From Gemmatimonadales bacterium (lineage in GTDB: Bacteria; Gemmatimonadota; Gemmatimonadetes; Gemmatimonadales; GWC2-71-9): DNA of 64,000 nucleotides. The stretch covers positions 102,752 to 166,751 of the forward strand of contig DASUJH010000007.1 in assembly GCA_036279355.1 (NCBI GenBank). Reading direction: 5' to 3'. The notes beneath the pieces are model-generated. The model searched no databases. It was not told the origin of the DNA and saw only the letters and a program-made list of their open reading frames with translations. Positions 37,439-47,883 of the stretch are shown here, piece after piece. The translations under genes and the position numbers were made by a program. Within the stretch, counting starts at the first letter, position 1, and every line of letters starts with the position of its first letter.

Positions 37439-38624
37439 TACACCTCGTCCAACGCAGCCACACCCGGCAGCACCCGGCCCTCGAGAAACTCGAGCGACGC
37501 CCCGCCACCGGTCGACACGTGCGTCATGCGCGCGTCGAGTCCCGCCTCCGCCACCGCTGCGGCCGAATCGCCGCCGCCCACCACCGTCACCGTGCCGCGC
37601 TCGGTGGCGCGCGCCATCGCCGCGGCGATGGCGCGGGTGCCGTGATCGAACGGCGGCGTCTCGAACACGCCCATTGGCCCGTTCCATACGACGGTGCCGG
37701 CCTGCTCGATCCGGGCGCTGTAGTCCTGCTCGGTGAGCGGGTCGATGTCGTACATCGCCCAGCCGGGCGGGATTGCGTCTCTGGCCACGGTGCGCGTCTC
37801 GACGCCAGGCGCGAGCTCGCGCGCTACCACGGCGCCGCTGGGCAGCACCAGCTTGCGGCCGGCCTTCTCCATCAGTGCACGCGCCATGTCCACCCGATCC
37901 GCTTCGACCAGCGAGTTACCGGTCTCCAGCCCCATCGCCTTGAAGAAGGTGCAGGCCATGGCGCCGCCGATGAGGATCGCATCGACCTTGGGAAGCAGCG
38001 CCTCGATCAGATCGATTTTGCCGCTGATCTTGGCGCCGCCCAGCACGGCGACGAACGGCCGCCGAGGATGATTCAGCGCCTCGCCGAGGTACTTGAGCTC
38101 GCGCTCCATGAGAGAGCCGGAGACGGCGGGCTTGAGGAGATGCGCCACCGCCTCGGTGCTCGCGTGGGCCCGGTGCGCGGAGCCGAAGGCGTCGTTCACG
38201 TAGAAATCGCCGAGCGCGGCCAGTTTTCGAGCCAGCTCGGAGTCGTTCTGCTCTTCGCCCGGCAAAAACCGCGTGTTCTCGGCCAGCGCCACGCCGCCGC
38301 GCGGCATGCGTTTCGTCTCGGTCGCCGCCTCGGGCGAGAGCGGGTCGGCCAAAAAGGTGACCGGCGAGCCGAGCAGCTTTTCCAGCGCCCGCACCACGGG
38401 GCGAAGCGAGCACGCCGGATCGGGCGTGCCCTTGGGACGGCCCAGATGCGAGAGCAGCACCACCCGGGCGCCCTTGTCGCGGAGATACTTGATCGTGGGG
38501 AGCGCGGCGCGGATCCGGATGTCGTCGGCCACCGCGCCGCCCTTGAGCGGCACGTTGAAGTCGACTCGCACCAGCGCGCGGCGTCCCTCCAGCGCGGCCG
38601 GGTCGAGCGATTCGAGCGTGCGCT

Positions 38625-38628
<4 letters not shown>
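37438..38628 (-). CDS. pgk: Phosphoglycerate kinase
   Basis: Transfers phosphate from 1,3-bisphosphoglycerate to ADP; 396 residues. RALVRVDFNVPLKGG is the N-terminal signature, LLSHLGRPKG binds substrate, and VVGGGDSAAAVAEAG the nucleotide. The GTG at 38628 overlaps the gap stop by four bases (GTGA). Longer upstream extension would lie within gap and is not homologous. Confidence 0.97.
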
Positions 38629-39638
<1,010 letters not shown>

Positions 39639-39662
39639 GCCTTTTCTCCTTGCCGTGTCCGG

Positions 39663-40382
39663 TTAGCCCGCCCGTCCGAACGTTACCGCTTCGATCTGCG
39701 CCGCGCCCGCCGCGCTGAGCGCTTCGGCCGCGGACGCCAGCGTAGCGCCGGTGGTGAACACGTCGTCCACCAGCACGACGCACCGCCCGCGCACCGCGCG
39801 CGAGGCGCACGCCGCGAAGGCCCCGGCCACGTTGGCCCGGCGCTCGTCCGGCGTGAGCGCCGTCTGGGTGCCGGTGTTGCGCACGCGGCGGAGCACATCG
39901 GTGCGCACCGGCAGGCTCATCAGGCGGCCGAGGGTGGTCGCCAAGCGCTCGCTCTGATTGTAGCCCCGTTCCCGCTCGCGCCGAGGCGCAAGCGGAATCG
40001 GTATCAAGCATACCCGCCCCGTCAATGGCTCGAGCAGGCGCATGCTCGCGGCCATCGGCTCCGCAGCGCGCCACCAGCCGTGGTACTTGAGTCGGTGCAC
40101 GAGCGCGCGGGCGCCGCCCTCCAATCGCACCGCGCTTCGCACTCGGCCGAGCGATGCGGGCCACTCGGCGCAGAGGCGGCACGGATCGGGGTCGCGCCGG
40201 GGCTCGCCGCAGCGCGGGCAGAGCGGATCGGGCAGCGGACGCCAGCGCGCGCGGCAGAGGCCGCAGACGAGCGCGTCGCCCTCGCGCTCGGGGACGGGTT
40301 CCTGGCAGAGGAGGCATTCGGCGGGAAGGAGCCAGCGCTCGACCTCGCGCGCCACACGGGCAATCTCCGCGAGCGCGGTCAC
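39663..40382 (-). CDS. comF: ComF-family phosphoribosyltransferase-like protein
   Basis: 239 residues. Four Cys pairs at the N terminus (CLLC, CGLC, CPRC, CRLC, within residues 20-75) would bind zinc, and the C-terminal part is a type I phosphoribosyltransferase fold with VVLVDDVFTTGATL. ComF proteins are needed for DNA uptake in competent bacteria, where they work with the translocation helicase; many non-competent species also have one. The GTG at 40382 is used; the frame is open upstream but overlaps aroE. Confidence 0.85.
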   Translation of the reverse strand: MTALAEIARVAREVERWLLPAECLLCQEPVPEREGDALVCGLCRARWRPLPDPLCPRCGEPRRDPDPCRLCAEWPASLGRVRSAVRLEGGARALVHRLKYHGWWRAAEPMAASMRLLEPLTGRVCLIPIPLAPRRERERGYNQSERLATTLGRLMSLPVRTDVLRRVRNTGTQTALTPDERRANVAGAFAACASRAVRGRCVVLVDDVFTTGATLASAAEALSAAGAAQIEAVTFGRAG

Positions 40383-40392
40383 GTGAGCGCCT

Positions 40393-41196
40393 TCAACGGA
40401 GTGCCGTATCCACCGCGGCCCGCATGATGTCGCGAGGCGCGGGCGTGGCGGGAAACCAGCAGGAAAACGCCGCCGCGCCCTGAGCAACCAGCACTCCTCG
40501 ACCGTCCGCCGCGCGGAATCCGCGCGCGCGCAGCGCCCGCACCCACGCGGTCTCTCCCCGCGTGTACACGAGATCGAGCGCCACGCGCGCGTCCGGTGCC
40601 AGCTCGGGCGCGATGGGCGGCCGATCATCGGGGCGGAGGCCGAGCGGTGTGGCGTTGATCAGGACGCCGCAGCTCTCGGGCGGCACCACCGGCACGCCGC
40701 GCGCGACGGCCCACGCCTCGAACTCCCGCTGACTCGTGAGATCGCGCGAGAGCACCGCGACACCCGTGCCGCGCTCCCGCGCCGCACCGACCACCGCGCG
40801 CGCGGACCCGCCGGTGCCCGCGAGGAGCCACCCCGCGCGCGGCGGCTCCAGCGCGTCGAGTGCCTCGAGCACGCCGGCCACATCGGTGAGATCGCCGGCG
40901 GTGGTGTTGCCGTCGCCCCAGAAGGTGTTGCACGCCTCGAGCGCGCGGGCCCGCTCGCAGAGCCGCTCCACGGCGCGCGCGGCGACGCCCTTGTGCGGGA
41001 CGGTGACATTGCCGCCCCCGCCCGCATGGGCCAAGGCGCGGATGAGATGGGGGACGTCCTCGGCGGTGCAGCGGAGCGGCACGTACGCGGCGTCGAGGCC
41101 CAAAGCCCGGAAGGCCGCCGTGTGCATGGCCGGCGAGAGCGAGTGGGCGACCGGATCGCCCAGGAGGGCGAAGCCGCGCGCGCTACCGCTGATCAC
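40393..41196 (-). CDS. aroE: Shikimate dehydrogenase
   Basis: NADP-dependent reduction of 3-dehydroshikimate in aromatic amino acid synthesis; 267 residues. FALLGDPVAHSLSPAMHTAA binds shikimate; Lys69 (NVTVPHKG) and Asp105 (GDLTDVAG) are the catalytic pair; GTGGSARAVVGA is the NADP loop. The usual NTDxxG motif is LTDVAG here. It starts with a GTG that overlaps the phosphatase gene by 14 bases. Confidence 0.92.
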   Translation of the reverse strand: MISGSARGFALLGDPVAHSLSPAMHTAAFRALGLDAAYVPLRCTAEDVPHLIRALAHAGGGGNVTVPHKGVAARAVERLCERARALEACNTFWGDGNTTAGDLTDVAGVLEALDALEPPRAGWLLAGTGGSARAVVGAARERGTGVAVLSRDLTSQREFEAWAVARGVPVVPPESCGVLINATPLGLRPDDRPPIAPELAPDARVALDLVYTRGETAWVRALRARGFRAADGRGVLVAQGAAAFSCWFPATPAPRDIMRAAVDTALR

Positions 41197-41656
41197 CCGA
41201 GCGCTCCGCGGCCACGCGCGCGGCCACGCTGCCGATGAGCTGCTGGAGTTCCTCGAAGGTACGCCGGTAGTCGTGCAGGTCGCCGCCGAACGGGTCGCTG
41301 ATCTCGGCGTCCGCGCCGGTGCGGCCGGCAAACTCGCCGAGCAGGTGCACCCGGTCGCCGCCGCCCAACTCGGCCGCGCGCGCCGCGTGCGACCGCCCCA
41401 TCGCGAGCACCACGTCGGCGCCCTGCACGATTTCCTTCGTGAGGAGCCGCGCCCGATGGTCGGAGAGGTCCATGCCGTGCTCGAGCCCGATGAGATACGC
41501 GCCCTCCGATGCGGGCGCGCCGTCCCAGGCGCCGGTGCCGGCGGACGCCGCCGTCACCTGCCCGGCGAGGCCGCGCGCGTCGATGGCCTGGCGGAGCAGC
41601 GCCTCGGCCATGGGACTGCGGCAGGTGTTGCCGGTGCATATGAACAGCACGTTCAT
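41183..41656 (-). CDS. Low-molecular-weight phosphatase, arginine-phosphatase-like loop
   Basis: 157 residues. The P-loop is Cys7-Thr-Gly-Asn-Thr11-Cys-Arg13-Ser14, with the general-acid Asp in ISDPFGGDLHDY. Most family members that act on phosphotyrosine have Ile at the Thr11 position; Thr is what gives B. subtilis YwlE its preference for phosphoarginine. Pairing with tsaC just upstream is also seen around ywlE in Firmicutes. It may therefore be a protein-arginine phosphatase, but tyrosine specificity cannot be excluded. Confidence 0.9.
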   Translation of the reverse strand: MNVLFICTGNTCRSPMAEALLRQAIDARGLAGQVTAASAGTGAWDGAPASEGAYLIGLEHGMDLSDHRARLLTKEIVQGADVVLAMGRSHAARAAELGGGDRVHLLGEFAGRTGADAEISDPFGGDLHDYRRTFEELQQLIGSVAARVAAERSGDQR

Positions 41657-41706
41657 CGGATCACGTCGTGGTTCAGGTGGCTCGAAATGTAGTCGGCCCG
41701 CCGCCG

Positions 41707-42351
41707 CTACCAGCGTCGTACCATCGCCGCCAGCTCGTCGCGCGGAATCGCACCCTCGCGCACGAGGCGCGGGAGCGCGCCGGTGCAGTCGACCAGCGTG
41801 GACGGTGGCACGTTGCCGAGCACGCCGCCGTCGAGCACGAGGAGCTGGCCGTCGTCCACGGCGGCGTGAAAGCGCTCGACCAGCCGCTCGACGCCCGGCG
41901 CGGGCGGCTCGCCGGGATGGTTGGCCGAGGTCGACGTGAGCGGCTGATCGAGCGCTTCCACCAGCCGGGCGATGCCCGCGTGCGAGGTGTGGCGCACGGC
42001 GATTCCGCCCTCGGGGCCGCGGAGCGCGTCCGGCAGCCGGCCGCCCCCCGCGGGCAGCACGAGCGTGAGCGGCCCCGGCCAGAAGGCGCGTGCGAGTGCG
42101 ACGGCGGCTGGGTTGAAGATGAGGCCCCACGCCTCCGCCATTGCGCGGCTCGCAACGAGCAGGAGGAACGGCTTTTCCGGTGCGCGGCCCTTGAGCAGGT
42201 TGAGCGCAACGATGCGGTCTGCGACCGGAAGGCAGCCGAGGCCATACACCGTCTCGGTGGGATAGGCGAGGAGGCCGCCGCTCAGGAGGTGCGCGCGTAC
42301 GTCCGGTGTCGCGGCGCGCTGCTCGGCGTCGGTGCGAAAGGGAAGGATCAC
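41707..42351 (-). CDS. tsaC: Threonylcarbamoyl-AMP synthase (YrdC/Sua5 type)
   Basis: Makes threonylcarbamoyl-AMP for the t6A modification of tRNAs that read ANN codons; 214 residues, without the extra Sua5 C-terminal domain. GGLLAYPTETVYGLGC is the N-terminal signature, KGRAPEKPFLLLV follows, and FWPGPLTLVLPA and LTSTSANHPGEP complete the active cleft. The GTG at 42351 overlaps the ispD stop by four bases (GTGA). Confidence 0.93.
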   Translation of the reverse strand: MILPFRTDAEQRAATPDVRAHLLSGGLLAYPTETVYGLGCLPVADRIVALNLLKGRAPEKPFLLLVASRAMAEAWGLIFNPAAVALARAFWPGPLTLVLPAGGGRLPDALRGPEGGIAVRHTSHAGIARLVEALDQPLTSTSANHPGEPPAPGVERLVERFHAAVDDGQLLVLDGGVLGNVPPSTLVDCTGALPRLVREGAIPRDELAAMVRRW

Positions 42352-43130
42352 AGTTGCGCCGCCCACGATTCGGCCCACGCGAAGTCGGCGGGGGTCGTGA
42401 TCTTGAGATTGGCCGGCGAGCCCGGCACGAGGCGCACCTCGGCGCCCAGGCGCTCGACCAGCGCGGCGTCGTCGGTGACGCCCACATGTGCGGCGCCCGA
42501 CGTGGCGCCCCCGGTGGTCCTCCGCGCGACGGCGAGCTCGTCCGCGGCCCGCGCGTATGCGGCGACAATCAGCTCGCGCGGAAATCCCTGCGGGGTCTGC
42601 GCGCGCCAGAGCCGCTCGCGCGGCACCGTGCGCGCCACCCGGCCCGCGTCGCCGTCCGCCGCCTCTTTCAGCGTGTCGGCCACGGGCACCGCCGCCACCG
42701 CACCGATGCCGGTGCGCGCCGTGCGGATGACGGCATGGATCGTGTCCGCATCCACAAACGGACGTGCCGCGTCGTGCACCAGCACGACCCGGCAATCAGG
42801 GTTGAGCGCGGCAAGGCCGGCGCGCACCGAATCGGTTCGCTCGCATCCGCCGCCAACGAACGTGAGCATCGAGGCGGCTCGAGTGCCGCTGCCCGCGGCC
42901 GGACCGGCAAGCGCCGCCAGAAAATCCGGCGGGTCCGCCGCGTCGCCCGGGGGCAGTACGACCACGACCTGTGCCACCTCGCGGTGCGCCGCGAACGGCC
43001 TGACCGCGCGCACCACCATCGGCACACCACCGATCTCGCGATACTGCTTGGGCACCGCGCCCGGCTCGCCGCTGCCCAGGCGCCGCCCCTGCCCCGCCGC
43101 CACCACGATCGCGCCTACGTCACGCGGCAA
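42348..43130 (-). CDS. ispD: 2-C-methyl-D-erythritol 4-phosphate cytidylyltransferase
   Basis: Third step of the MEP isoprenoid pathway, joining CTP and methylerythritol phosphate; 260 residues. VGAIVVAAGQGRRLG is the CTP-binding loop, VLVHDAARPFVD the central motif, and AQTPQGFPRE and VTDDAALVE the C-terminal ones. The start is probably the TTG at 43130, which overlaps the end of radA by 11 bases, because no ATG or GTG lies between the radA stop and the first conserved strand. ispF does not follow it. Confidence 0.92.
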   Translation of the reverse strand: MPRDVGAIVVAAGQGRRLGSGEPGAVPKQYREIGGVPMVVRAVRPFAAHREVAQVVVVLPPGDAADPPDFLAALAGPAAGSGTRAASMLTFVGGGCERTDSVRAGLAALNPDCRVVLVHDAARPFVDADTIHAVIRTARTGIGAVAAVPVADTLKEAADGDAGRVARTVPRERLWRAQTPQGFPRELIVAAYARAADELAVARRTTGGATSGAAHVGVTDDAALVERLGAEVRLVPGSPANLKITTPADFAWAESWAAQL

Positions 43131-44487
43131 GCGCCCGCACCAGTTGGTCGACGTGCTCCAATCCGACGTGCGCCACGCCCGGCACCTGGAGCGGCGCGCG
43201 TGCCGCGCCGAACACCCTGCGGAAGCCGAGTCGCGCCGCCTCGGCCACCCGACGCTCCACGGCGCCGGTGGGCCGGATCTCGCCGCCGAGGCCGACCTCG
43301 CCGAGAAAGATTCCGTCCGCGGGCGCGGGGCGATTGTAGAGGCTCGAGAGCAGCGCCGCCGCGACCGCGAGATCGGCGCCCGGCTCGTTGAGCCGCACGC
43401 CTGCCGTGACCTGCACGAAGACGTCGAGATCGGCAAAGCTCGTGTCCGCCCGCCGCTCCAGCACTGCGAGCAGCACCGCAAGCCGCTTGGGGTCGATGCC
43501 GGTCGCCACGCGTTGCGGCGTGCCGTATCCCGAATTGGCCGCGAGCGCCTGCACCTCCACCAGCACCGGCCGGGTGCCTTCCATGAGCGCGGTGATTGCA
43601 CTTCCCGCGGTGCCATCGGCTCTCGCCGCGAGGAACACGGCAGACGGATTGGGCACCGCCACGAGCCCGCGCTCGGTCATGGAGAAGACGCCCAGCTCGT
43701 CCACCGAGCCGAACCGGTTCTTGGTCGCGCGTAGCAGGCGATAGTCCAGCGTCGATTCGCCTTCGAAGTAGAGCACCGTGTCGACGATGTGCTCCAGCGT
43801 CTTAGGCCCCGCGATGCCGCCGCCCTTGGTGACGTGCCCCACCACGACCACCGCTGTCCCCGTCTCCTTGGCGAACCGCATGAGCTGGCCGGAGCACTCG
43901 CGCACCTGGCCCACATTGCCCGGCGCGCTCTCGAGCAGGTCGGTGTATACCGTCTGGATCGAGTCGAGCACCACGACGTCCGCCTGAAGCGCCGCCGCCG
44001 AGGCCACGATCGCCTCGAGCCGGGTTTCGCCCAGTACGTGCACGGCGCCGGCGTCTTCTTCCAGGCGGTCGGCGCGCAAGCGGAGCTGGTCCGGGCTCTC
44101 CTCGCCGCTCGCGTAGAGCACCCGGCGTCCCTCGGTCTCGAGCCGCGCCGCGGCCTGCATCAGCAGCGTGCTCTTCCCGATGCCCGGCTCGCCGCCGATC
44201 AGCGTCATCGAGCCCGGCACGATGCCGCCACCCAGCACGAAGTCGAATTCCTGGATGCCGGTGCGCCAGCGCTCGAGCGGCTCGGCCGCGATGTCGCGCA
44301 GGCGGTCGGGCGGACGGGCGGTCAGGCGGTCTTTGCCGCCTCTCCGTCCGCCTGCCCGCCTGTCCGCCCGATCGCCCGGCTCTTCGCTCACGGCGTTCCA
44401 GGCCCCGCACGCCTCGCAGCGGCCCGCCCACTTCGGGTGTTCGTGCCCGCACTCAGCGCAGCGATATACCGACCGCACTCGCGCCAT
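43120..44487 (-). CDS. radA: DNA repair protein RadA
   Basis: Hexameric RecA-like helicase that extends branches during recombination; 455 residues. The N-terminal zinc finger is Cys10, Cys13, Cys24, Cys27; the Walker A is GGEPGIGKST near residue 100; the RadA-specific KNRFG is present (ATKNRFGSVDE); and the C-terminal Lon-protease-like domain follows. The open frame upstream overlaps dnaB out of frame; the ATG at 44487 begins the typical MARVRSVYRCAECG. Confidence 0.96.
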   Translation of the reverse strand: MARVRSVYRCAECGHEHPKWAGRCEACGAWNAVSEEPGDRADRRAGGRRGGKDRLTARPPDRLRDIAAEPLERWRTGIQEFDFVLGGGIVPGSMTLIGGEPGIGKSTLLMQAAARLETEGRRVLYASGEESPDQLRLRADRLEEDAGAVHVLGETRLEAIVASAAALQADVVVLDSIQTVYTDLLESAPGNVGQVRECSGQLMRFAKETGTAVVVVGHVTKGGGIAGPKTLEHIVDTVLYFEGESTLDYRLLRATKNRFGSVDELGVFSMTERGLVAVPNPSAVFLAARADGTAGSAITALMEGTRPVLVEVQALAANSGYGTPQRVATGIDPKRLAVLLAVLERRADTSFADLDVFVQVTAGVRLNEPGADLAVAAALLSSLYNRPAPADGIFLGEVGLGGEIRPTGAVERRVAEAARLGFRRVFGAARAPLQVPGVAHVGLEHVDQLVRALAA

Positions 44488-44488
44488 G

Positions 44489-45865
44489 CTATTCCGGCTC
44501 CTCTCGGCTCGTGAAGTTATCGAACCGGGTATACTCGCGATGAAAGAACAATTCGATGTCTCCGGTCGGGCCGTTCCGGTTCTTGGCCAGCATGACGTCG
44601 GCCCGGCCGCGCTTGGTTTCGTCGTCCCGGTCGTAGTACTCGGGCCGGTGGATGAAGATGACGAGATCGGCGTCCTGTTCGATGGCGCCTGAATCGCGCA
44701 GGTCGGAGAGGATCGGCTTGCGCTCGCCTCCGCGCTGCTCCGAGGCGCGCGAGAGCTGCGAGAGTGCGATGAGGGGTACCTGCAGCTCACGCGAGAGCGC
44801 TTTGAGCGACCGCGAGATATCCGAGATTTCCTGCACCCGGTTCTCCGCGTACTCTGGGCTCCGCATCAGCTGGAGATAGTCCACCACGATGAGCCCGATG
44901 TCGTGCTCCGCCTTGAGCCGCCGCGCCTTGGCGCGCATGGCCAGTAGCGTGATGGCCGGCGTGTCGTCGATCCAGATCTTGCACCCTTGCAAGACGCCCG
45001 CGGCCCGTGCCAGCATGGAGAAATCGCTGTCCCGAAGCGCCGCGCGCCGCACCCGCTGGCTGTCCACCCGCGCCTCGGCGGTGAGCATGCGCTGCACCAG
45101 CGACTCCTTGGACATTTCCAGCGAGAAGATGGCGACGCCGTGCGCGTTGAGCGCCGCGTTGGTGGCGACGTTCAGGCAGAACGCCGTCTTGCCCATCGAG
45201 GGCCGCGCCGCCACCACGATCAGCTCCGACGGCTGAAACCCCGACGTCATCTCGTCCAGTTTGTCGAACCCGCTCCCCACTCCGGTAATCGACTTGCCGC
45301 TCCGCTGGAGCGTTTCAATGCGCTCCATCGTGGGCCAGAGCATCTCCTTGATCCGGGTGAAGCCCTGGTCGAGCCGCTGTTCCGAGATGCTGAAGATGCG
45401 GGACTCGGCCTGGTCGAGCTGGTCGCCCGCCGCAACGCGCCCGTCGTACGCCTCGGTGATGATCTGGGTGGAGGTCTCGATCAGGCGACGGAGGATCGCC
45501 TTGTCGCGGAGGATCCGGGCGTGGAACTCGAGGTTGGCCGCGGTCGGCGCCGCATCGACCAACTCGGCCACGTAGGCGGGGCCGCCGGTGGCCTCCAGGT
45601 CGCCGCGGCGCTCCAGCTCGTCGCGCAGGGTGACGTGATCGATGGTGACGCGCCGCTCGACCAGCGCCCGGAGCGCGCGGAAGAGCCGGCGGTGCTCCTC
45701 GCGGTAGAACATGGTGTCGTCCACCATCTCCACCGCGCGGAGCGCCGCGTCCTGGTCGAGCAGCATCGCGCCGAGCACCGCCTGCTCGGCCTCGGGGCTC
45801 CAGGGCGCGGCGCGGCCGACGTAGGGATCAGCGGTCGAGTAGCTGGCGGGCGATACGGACGTCAT
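44489..45865 (-). CDS. dnaB: Replicative DNA helicase
   Basis: Hexameric helicase at the replication fork, 458 residues from the ATG at 45865. The N-terminal domain starts near SPEAEQAVLGAMLLD; the RecA-like domain has ARPSMGKTAFCLN as Walker A, LIVVDYLQLM as Walker B and SDLRDSGAIEQDADLV near the end. The frame is open about 20 codons upstream without family similarity. The start lies within the last 38 bases of the uracil-DNA glycosylase gene. No intein is seen. Confidence 0.95.
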   Translation of the reverse strand: MTSVSPASYSTADPYVGRAAPWSPEAEQAVLGAMLLDQDAALRAVEMVDDTMFYREEHRRLFRALRALVERRVTIDHVTLRDELERRGDLEATGGPAYVAELVDAAPTAANLEFHARILRDKAILRRLIETSTQIITEAYDGRVAAGDQLDQAESRIFSISEQRLDQGFTRIKEMLWPTMERIETLQRSGKSITGVGSGFDKLDEMTSGFQPSELIVVAARPSMGKTAFCLNVATNAALNAHGVAIFSLEMSKESLVQRMLTAEARVDSQRVRRAALRDSDFSMLARAAGVLQGCKIWIDDTPAITLLAMRAKARRLKAEHDIGLIVVDYLQLMRSPEYAENRVQEISDISRSLKALSRELQVPLIALSQLSRASEQRGGERKPILSDLRDSGAIEQDADLVIFIHRPEYYDRDDETKRGRADVMLAKNRNGPTGDIELFFHREYTRFDNFTSREEPE

Positions 45866-46634
45866 CCCAGGTCGGCTTCTTCCAGTTCGGGTTGCGGAGC
45901 AGCGCCGCCGGATGGTAGGTGACCACAAGCGGGATGGTGCCGTACCGGTGCACCTTGCCGCGGAGCTCGCCGAGACTCTTGCGCACGCCGAGCAACGCTT
46001 CGCCCGCGGTGCCGCCCATCGCCAGAATCACCCCCGGCCGGATGAGCGAGAGCTGGCGGTGCAGGTACGGAATGCAGGCGGCAATCTCGTCGGGCAGCGG
46101 CTTCCGGTTCTGCGGCGGCCGGCATTTCACGACGTTGGTGATGTACACTTCTTCGCGACGAAGTTCAATAGCCTCGAGAATGCTGTTGAGCAGGTTGCCG
46201 GCGGCGCCCACGAACGGGCGGCCGGTGGCGTCCTCGGTGGCGCCGGGGCCTTCGCCCACGAGCACCATCCGCGCGTGCGGATCGCCTTCGCCGGGGACCG
46301 CATGCGTTCGGCTGGGACAGAGATCGCAGCAGTACGTATTCGAGATCCGCCGCGCCACTTCCTCCAGCGTGTCGAGGTTGTTGAGGTCGTTGCCGAGGAG
46401 CATCGGCTCCGGCGGCTCGACGGTAATGCCGGGGCCCGGGATCGGCGGCGCGCCTTTGCGCCAGTTGGACGCGCCGACCTTCGACTCTGCGGACTTCTTT
46501 GCGTCCCGTGTCGATGCGGGCCGCTGCTTCGGTCTTCCCATCTCGTCTTCCACTCCGGGCGGAGCGCCCAGGATCGCCTCCGCCCCACCCAACTCGATCT
46601 GCTGTTCCAGGTACCGGCGCCGGAGATCGCTCAC
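45828..46634 (-). CDS. Uracil-DNA glycosylase, family 4 (iron-sulfur type)
   Basis: Removes uracil from DNA to begin base-excision repair; 268 residues. LVGEGPGATEDATGRPFVG is motif A, TNVVKCRPPQNRKP holds further conserved residues, and VTYHPAALLRNP is motif B. Cys residues in YCCDLCPS and at KCRPP and AACIPY would bind the [4Fe-4S] cluster. The first 75 residues are a variable, charged extension. The GTG start overlaps the coaBC stop by four bases. Confidence 0.92.
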   Translation of the reverse strand: MSDLRRRYLEQQIELGGAEAILGAPPGVEDEMGRPKQRPASTRDAKKSAESKVGASNWRKGAPPIPGPGITVEPPEPMLLGNDLNNLDTLEEVARRISNTYCCDLCPSRTHAVPGEGDPHARMVLVGEGPGATEDATGRPFVGAAGNLLNSILEAIELRREEVYITNVVKCRPPQNRKPLPDEIAACIPYLHRQLSLIRPGVILAMGGTAGEALLGVRKSLGELRGKVHRYGTIPLVVTYHPAALLRNPNWKKPTWDDVRIARQLLDR

Positions 46635-47881
46635 CGATAAGTCCCGGTGGGCTCCGACTGCGCCGGCGTCCGCGCCTCGTTGGCAAAGCGCGCTTCGACC
46701 GCGTCGAGGATCGCCTCGGCCACCTCCCGCTTGGACTGCAGCGGGAGAATCCGCGATGCGCCGCCGCGGTCAAGCAGCGCGACGCGATTGGTGTCGTGCT
46801 CGAACCCGGCGCCCGGCTCGAGCGCGTCGTTCACCACGATGAGGTCGAGCGCCTTGCGTTCCAGCTTGGCCCGCCCCTTGGAGAGCGCGTCGCCCGTTTC
46901 GAGCGCAAAGCCGACCGTGACGCTCCCCGGCTTCCGCCGCCCCCGCGTGGCGCCGAGGATGTCGTCGGTCGGCTCCATCGGGATGGCGAGCGCACCGTCG
47001 CTCCGCGGCTGCTTGCTCGCGTGCGGCTGCGCGGGCCGGAAGTCGGCCGGAGCCGCCGCCATCACCAGCACGTCGGCCTCGGGCAGCGCGTCGGCCACCG
47101 CGGTCTCCAAATCTTTGGTGGTCTCCACCCGGCGCACTGTGATGCCCGTCGGTGCGGGCAGGGCCACCGGCCCCGAAATGAGCAGCACCTCGGCGCCGCG
47201 CTCCCAGGCTGCTTCGGCCACGCGGTATCCCATCTTGCCGCTCGAGCGGTTGGTCACGACCCGCACCGGATCGATGGACTCGCGCGTGGGTCCCGCCGTC
47301 ACCACCACGCGCCGGCCGGCGAGCGGGCCGCCACCGCGGAGCAGCCGCGCCGCGTGCGCCAGGATCACCTCCGGCTCGCTCATCCTGCCGGGGCGCTCGG
47401 ACGGTCCCTCTGCGAGGGCGCCGATTTCGGGGCCGACGGTCGCGAAACCGGACGACGTGAGCGTCGCGAGATTCTCGCGCGTACGCGGGTTGGCGTACAT
47501 CTCGTCGTTCATCGCGGGAGCGAGCAGAGCGGGCGCGGCGCGGGCGAGGAGCAGCGTGGTGAGCACGTCGTCGGCGAGGCCCTGCGCCACGCGCGCGATG
47601 AGGTGCGCCGTGGCCGGTGCGACAATGACGATGTCGGCGCCATGGCCCAGCCGCACGTGGGCGAGCGGCGCCGCCGCCCCGGCACTACCCCAGAGCGAGG
47701 TGAGGACCGGCCGCCCGGTGAGCGCCTCGAACGCGAGCGGCCGCACGAACTCGGCGGCGCCCCTGGTGAGTACCACGTCCACCAGGGCCCCCGCCTCGAC
47801 CAGCCGCCGGGCGAGCGTGCAGCTCTTGTAGCACGCGATTCCGCCCGACACGCCGAGCACGACGCGCCGGCCGGCCCACAC
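46631..47881 (-). CDS. coaBC: Bifunctional phosphopantothenoylcysteine decarboxylase/synthetase
   Basis: Two steps of coenzyme A synthesis in one chain; 416 residues. The flavin-binding CoaC part has GVSGGIACYK, His75 (LAHVRLGHGAD) and Asn125 (PAMNDEMY). The CoaB part starts near residue 183 with RRVVVTAGPTRESIDPVR and NRSSGKMG. The residue aligned with the catalytic Cys158 of E. coli CoaC is Glu here (GALAEGPSERPGRM), at the same number without gaps. The start is a GTG two bases after rpoZ. Confidence 0.93.
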   Translation of the reverse strand: MWAGRRVVLGVSGGIACYKSCTLARRLVEAGALVDVVLTRGAAEFVRPLAFEALTGRPVLTSLWGSAGAAAPLAHVRLGHGADIVIVAPATAHLIARVAQGLADDVLTTLLLARAAPALLAPAMNDEMYANPRTRENLATLTSSGFATVGPEIGALAEGPSERPGRMSEPEVILAHAARLLRGGGPLAGRRVVVTAGPTRESIDPVRVVTNRSSGKMGYRVAEAAWERGAEVLLISGPVALPAPTGITVRRVETTKDLETAVADALPEADVLVMAAAPADFRPAQPHASKQPRSDGALAIPMEPTDDILGATRGRRKPGSVTVGFALETGDALSKGRAKLERKALDLIVVNDALEPGAGFEHDTNRVALLDRGGASRILPLQSKREVAEAILDAVEARFANEARTPAQSEPTGTYR

Positions 47882-47883
47882 GG

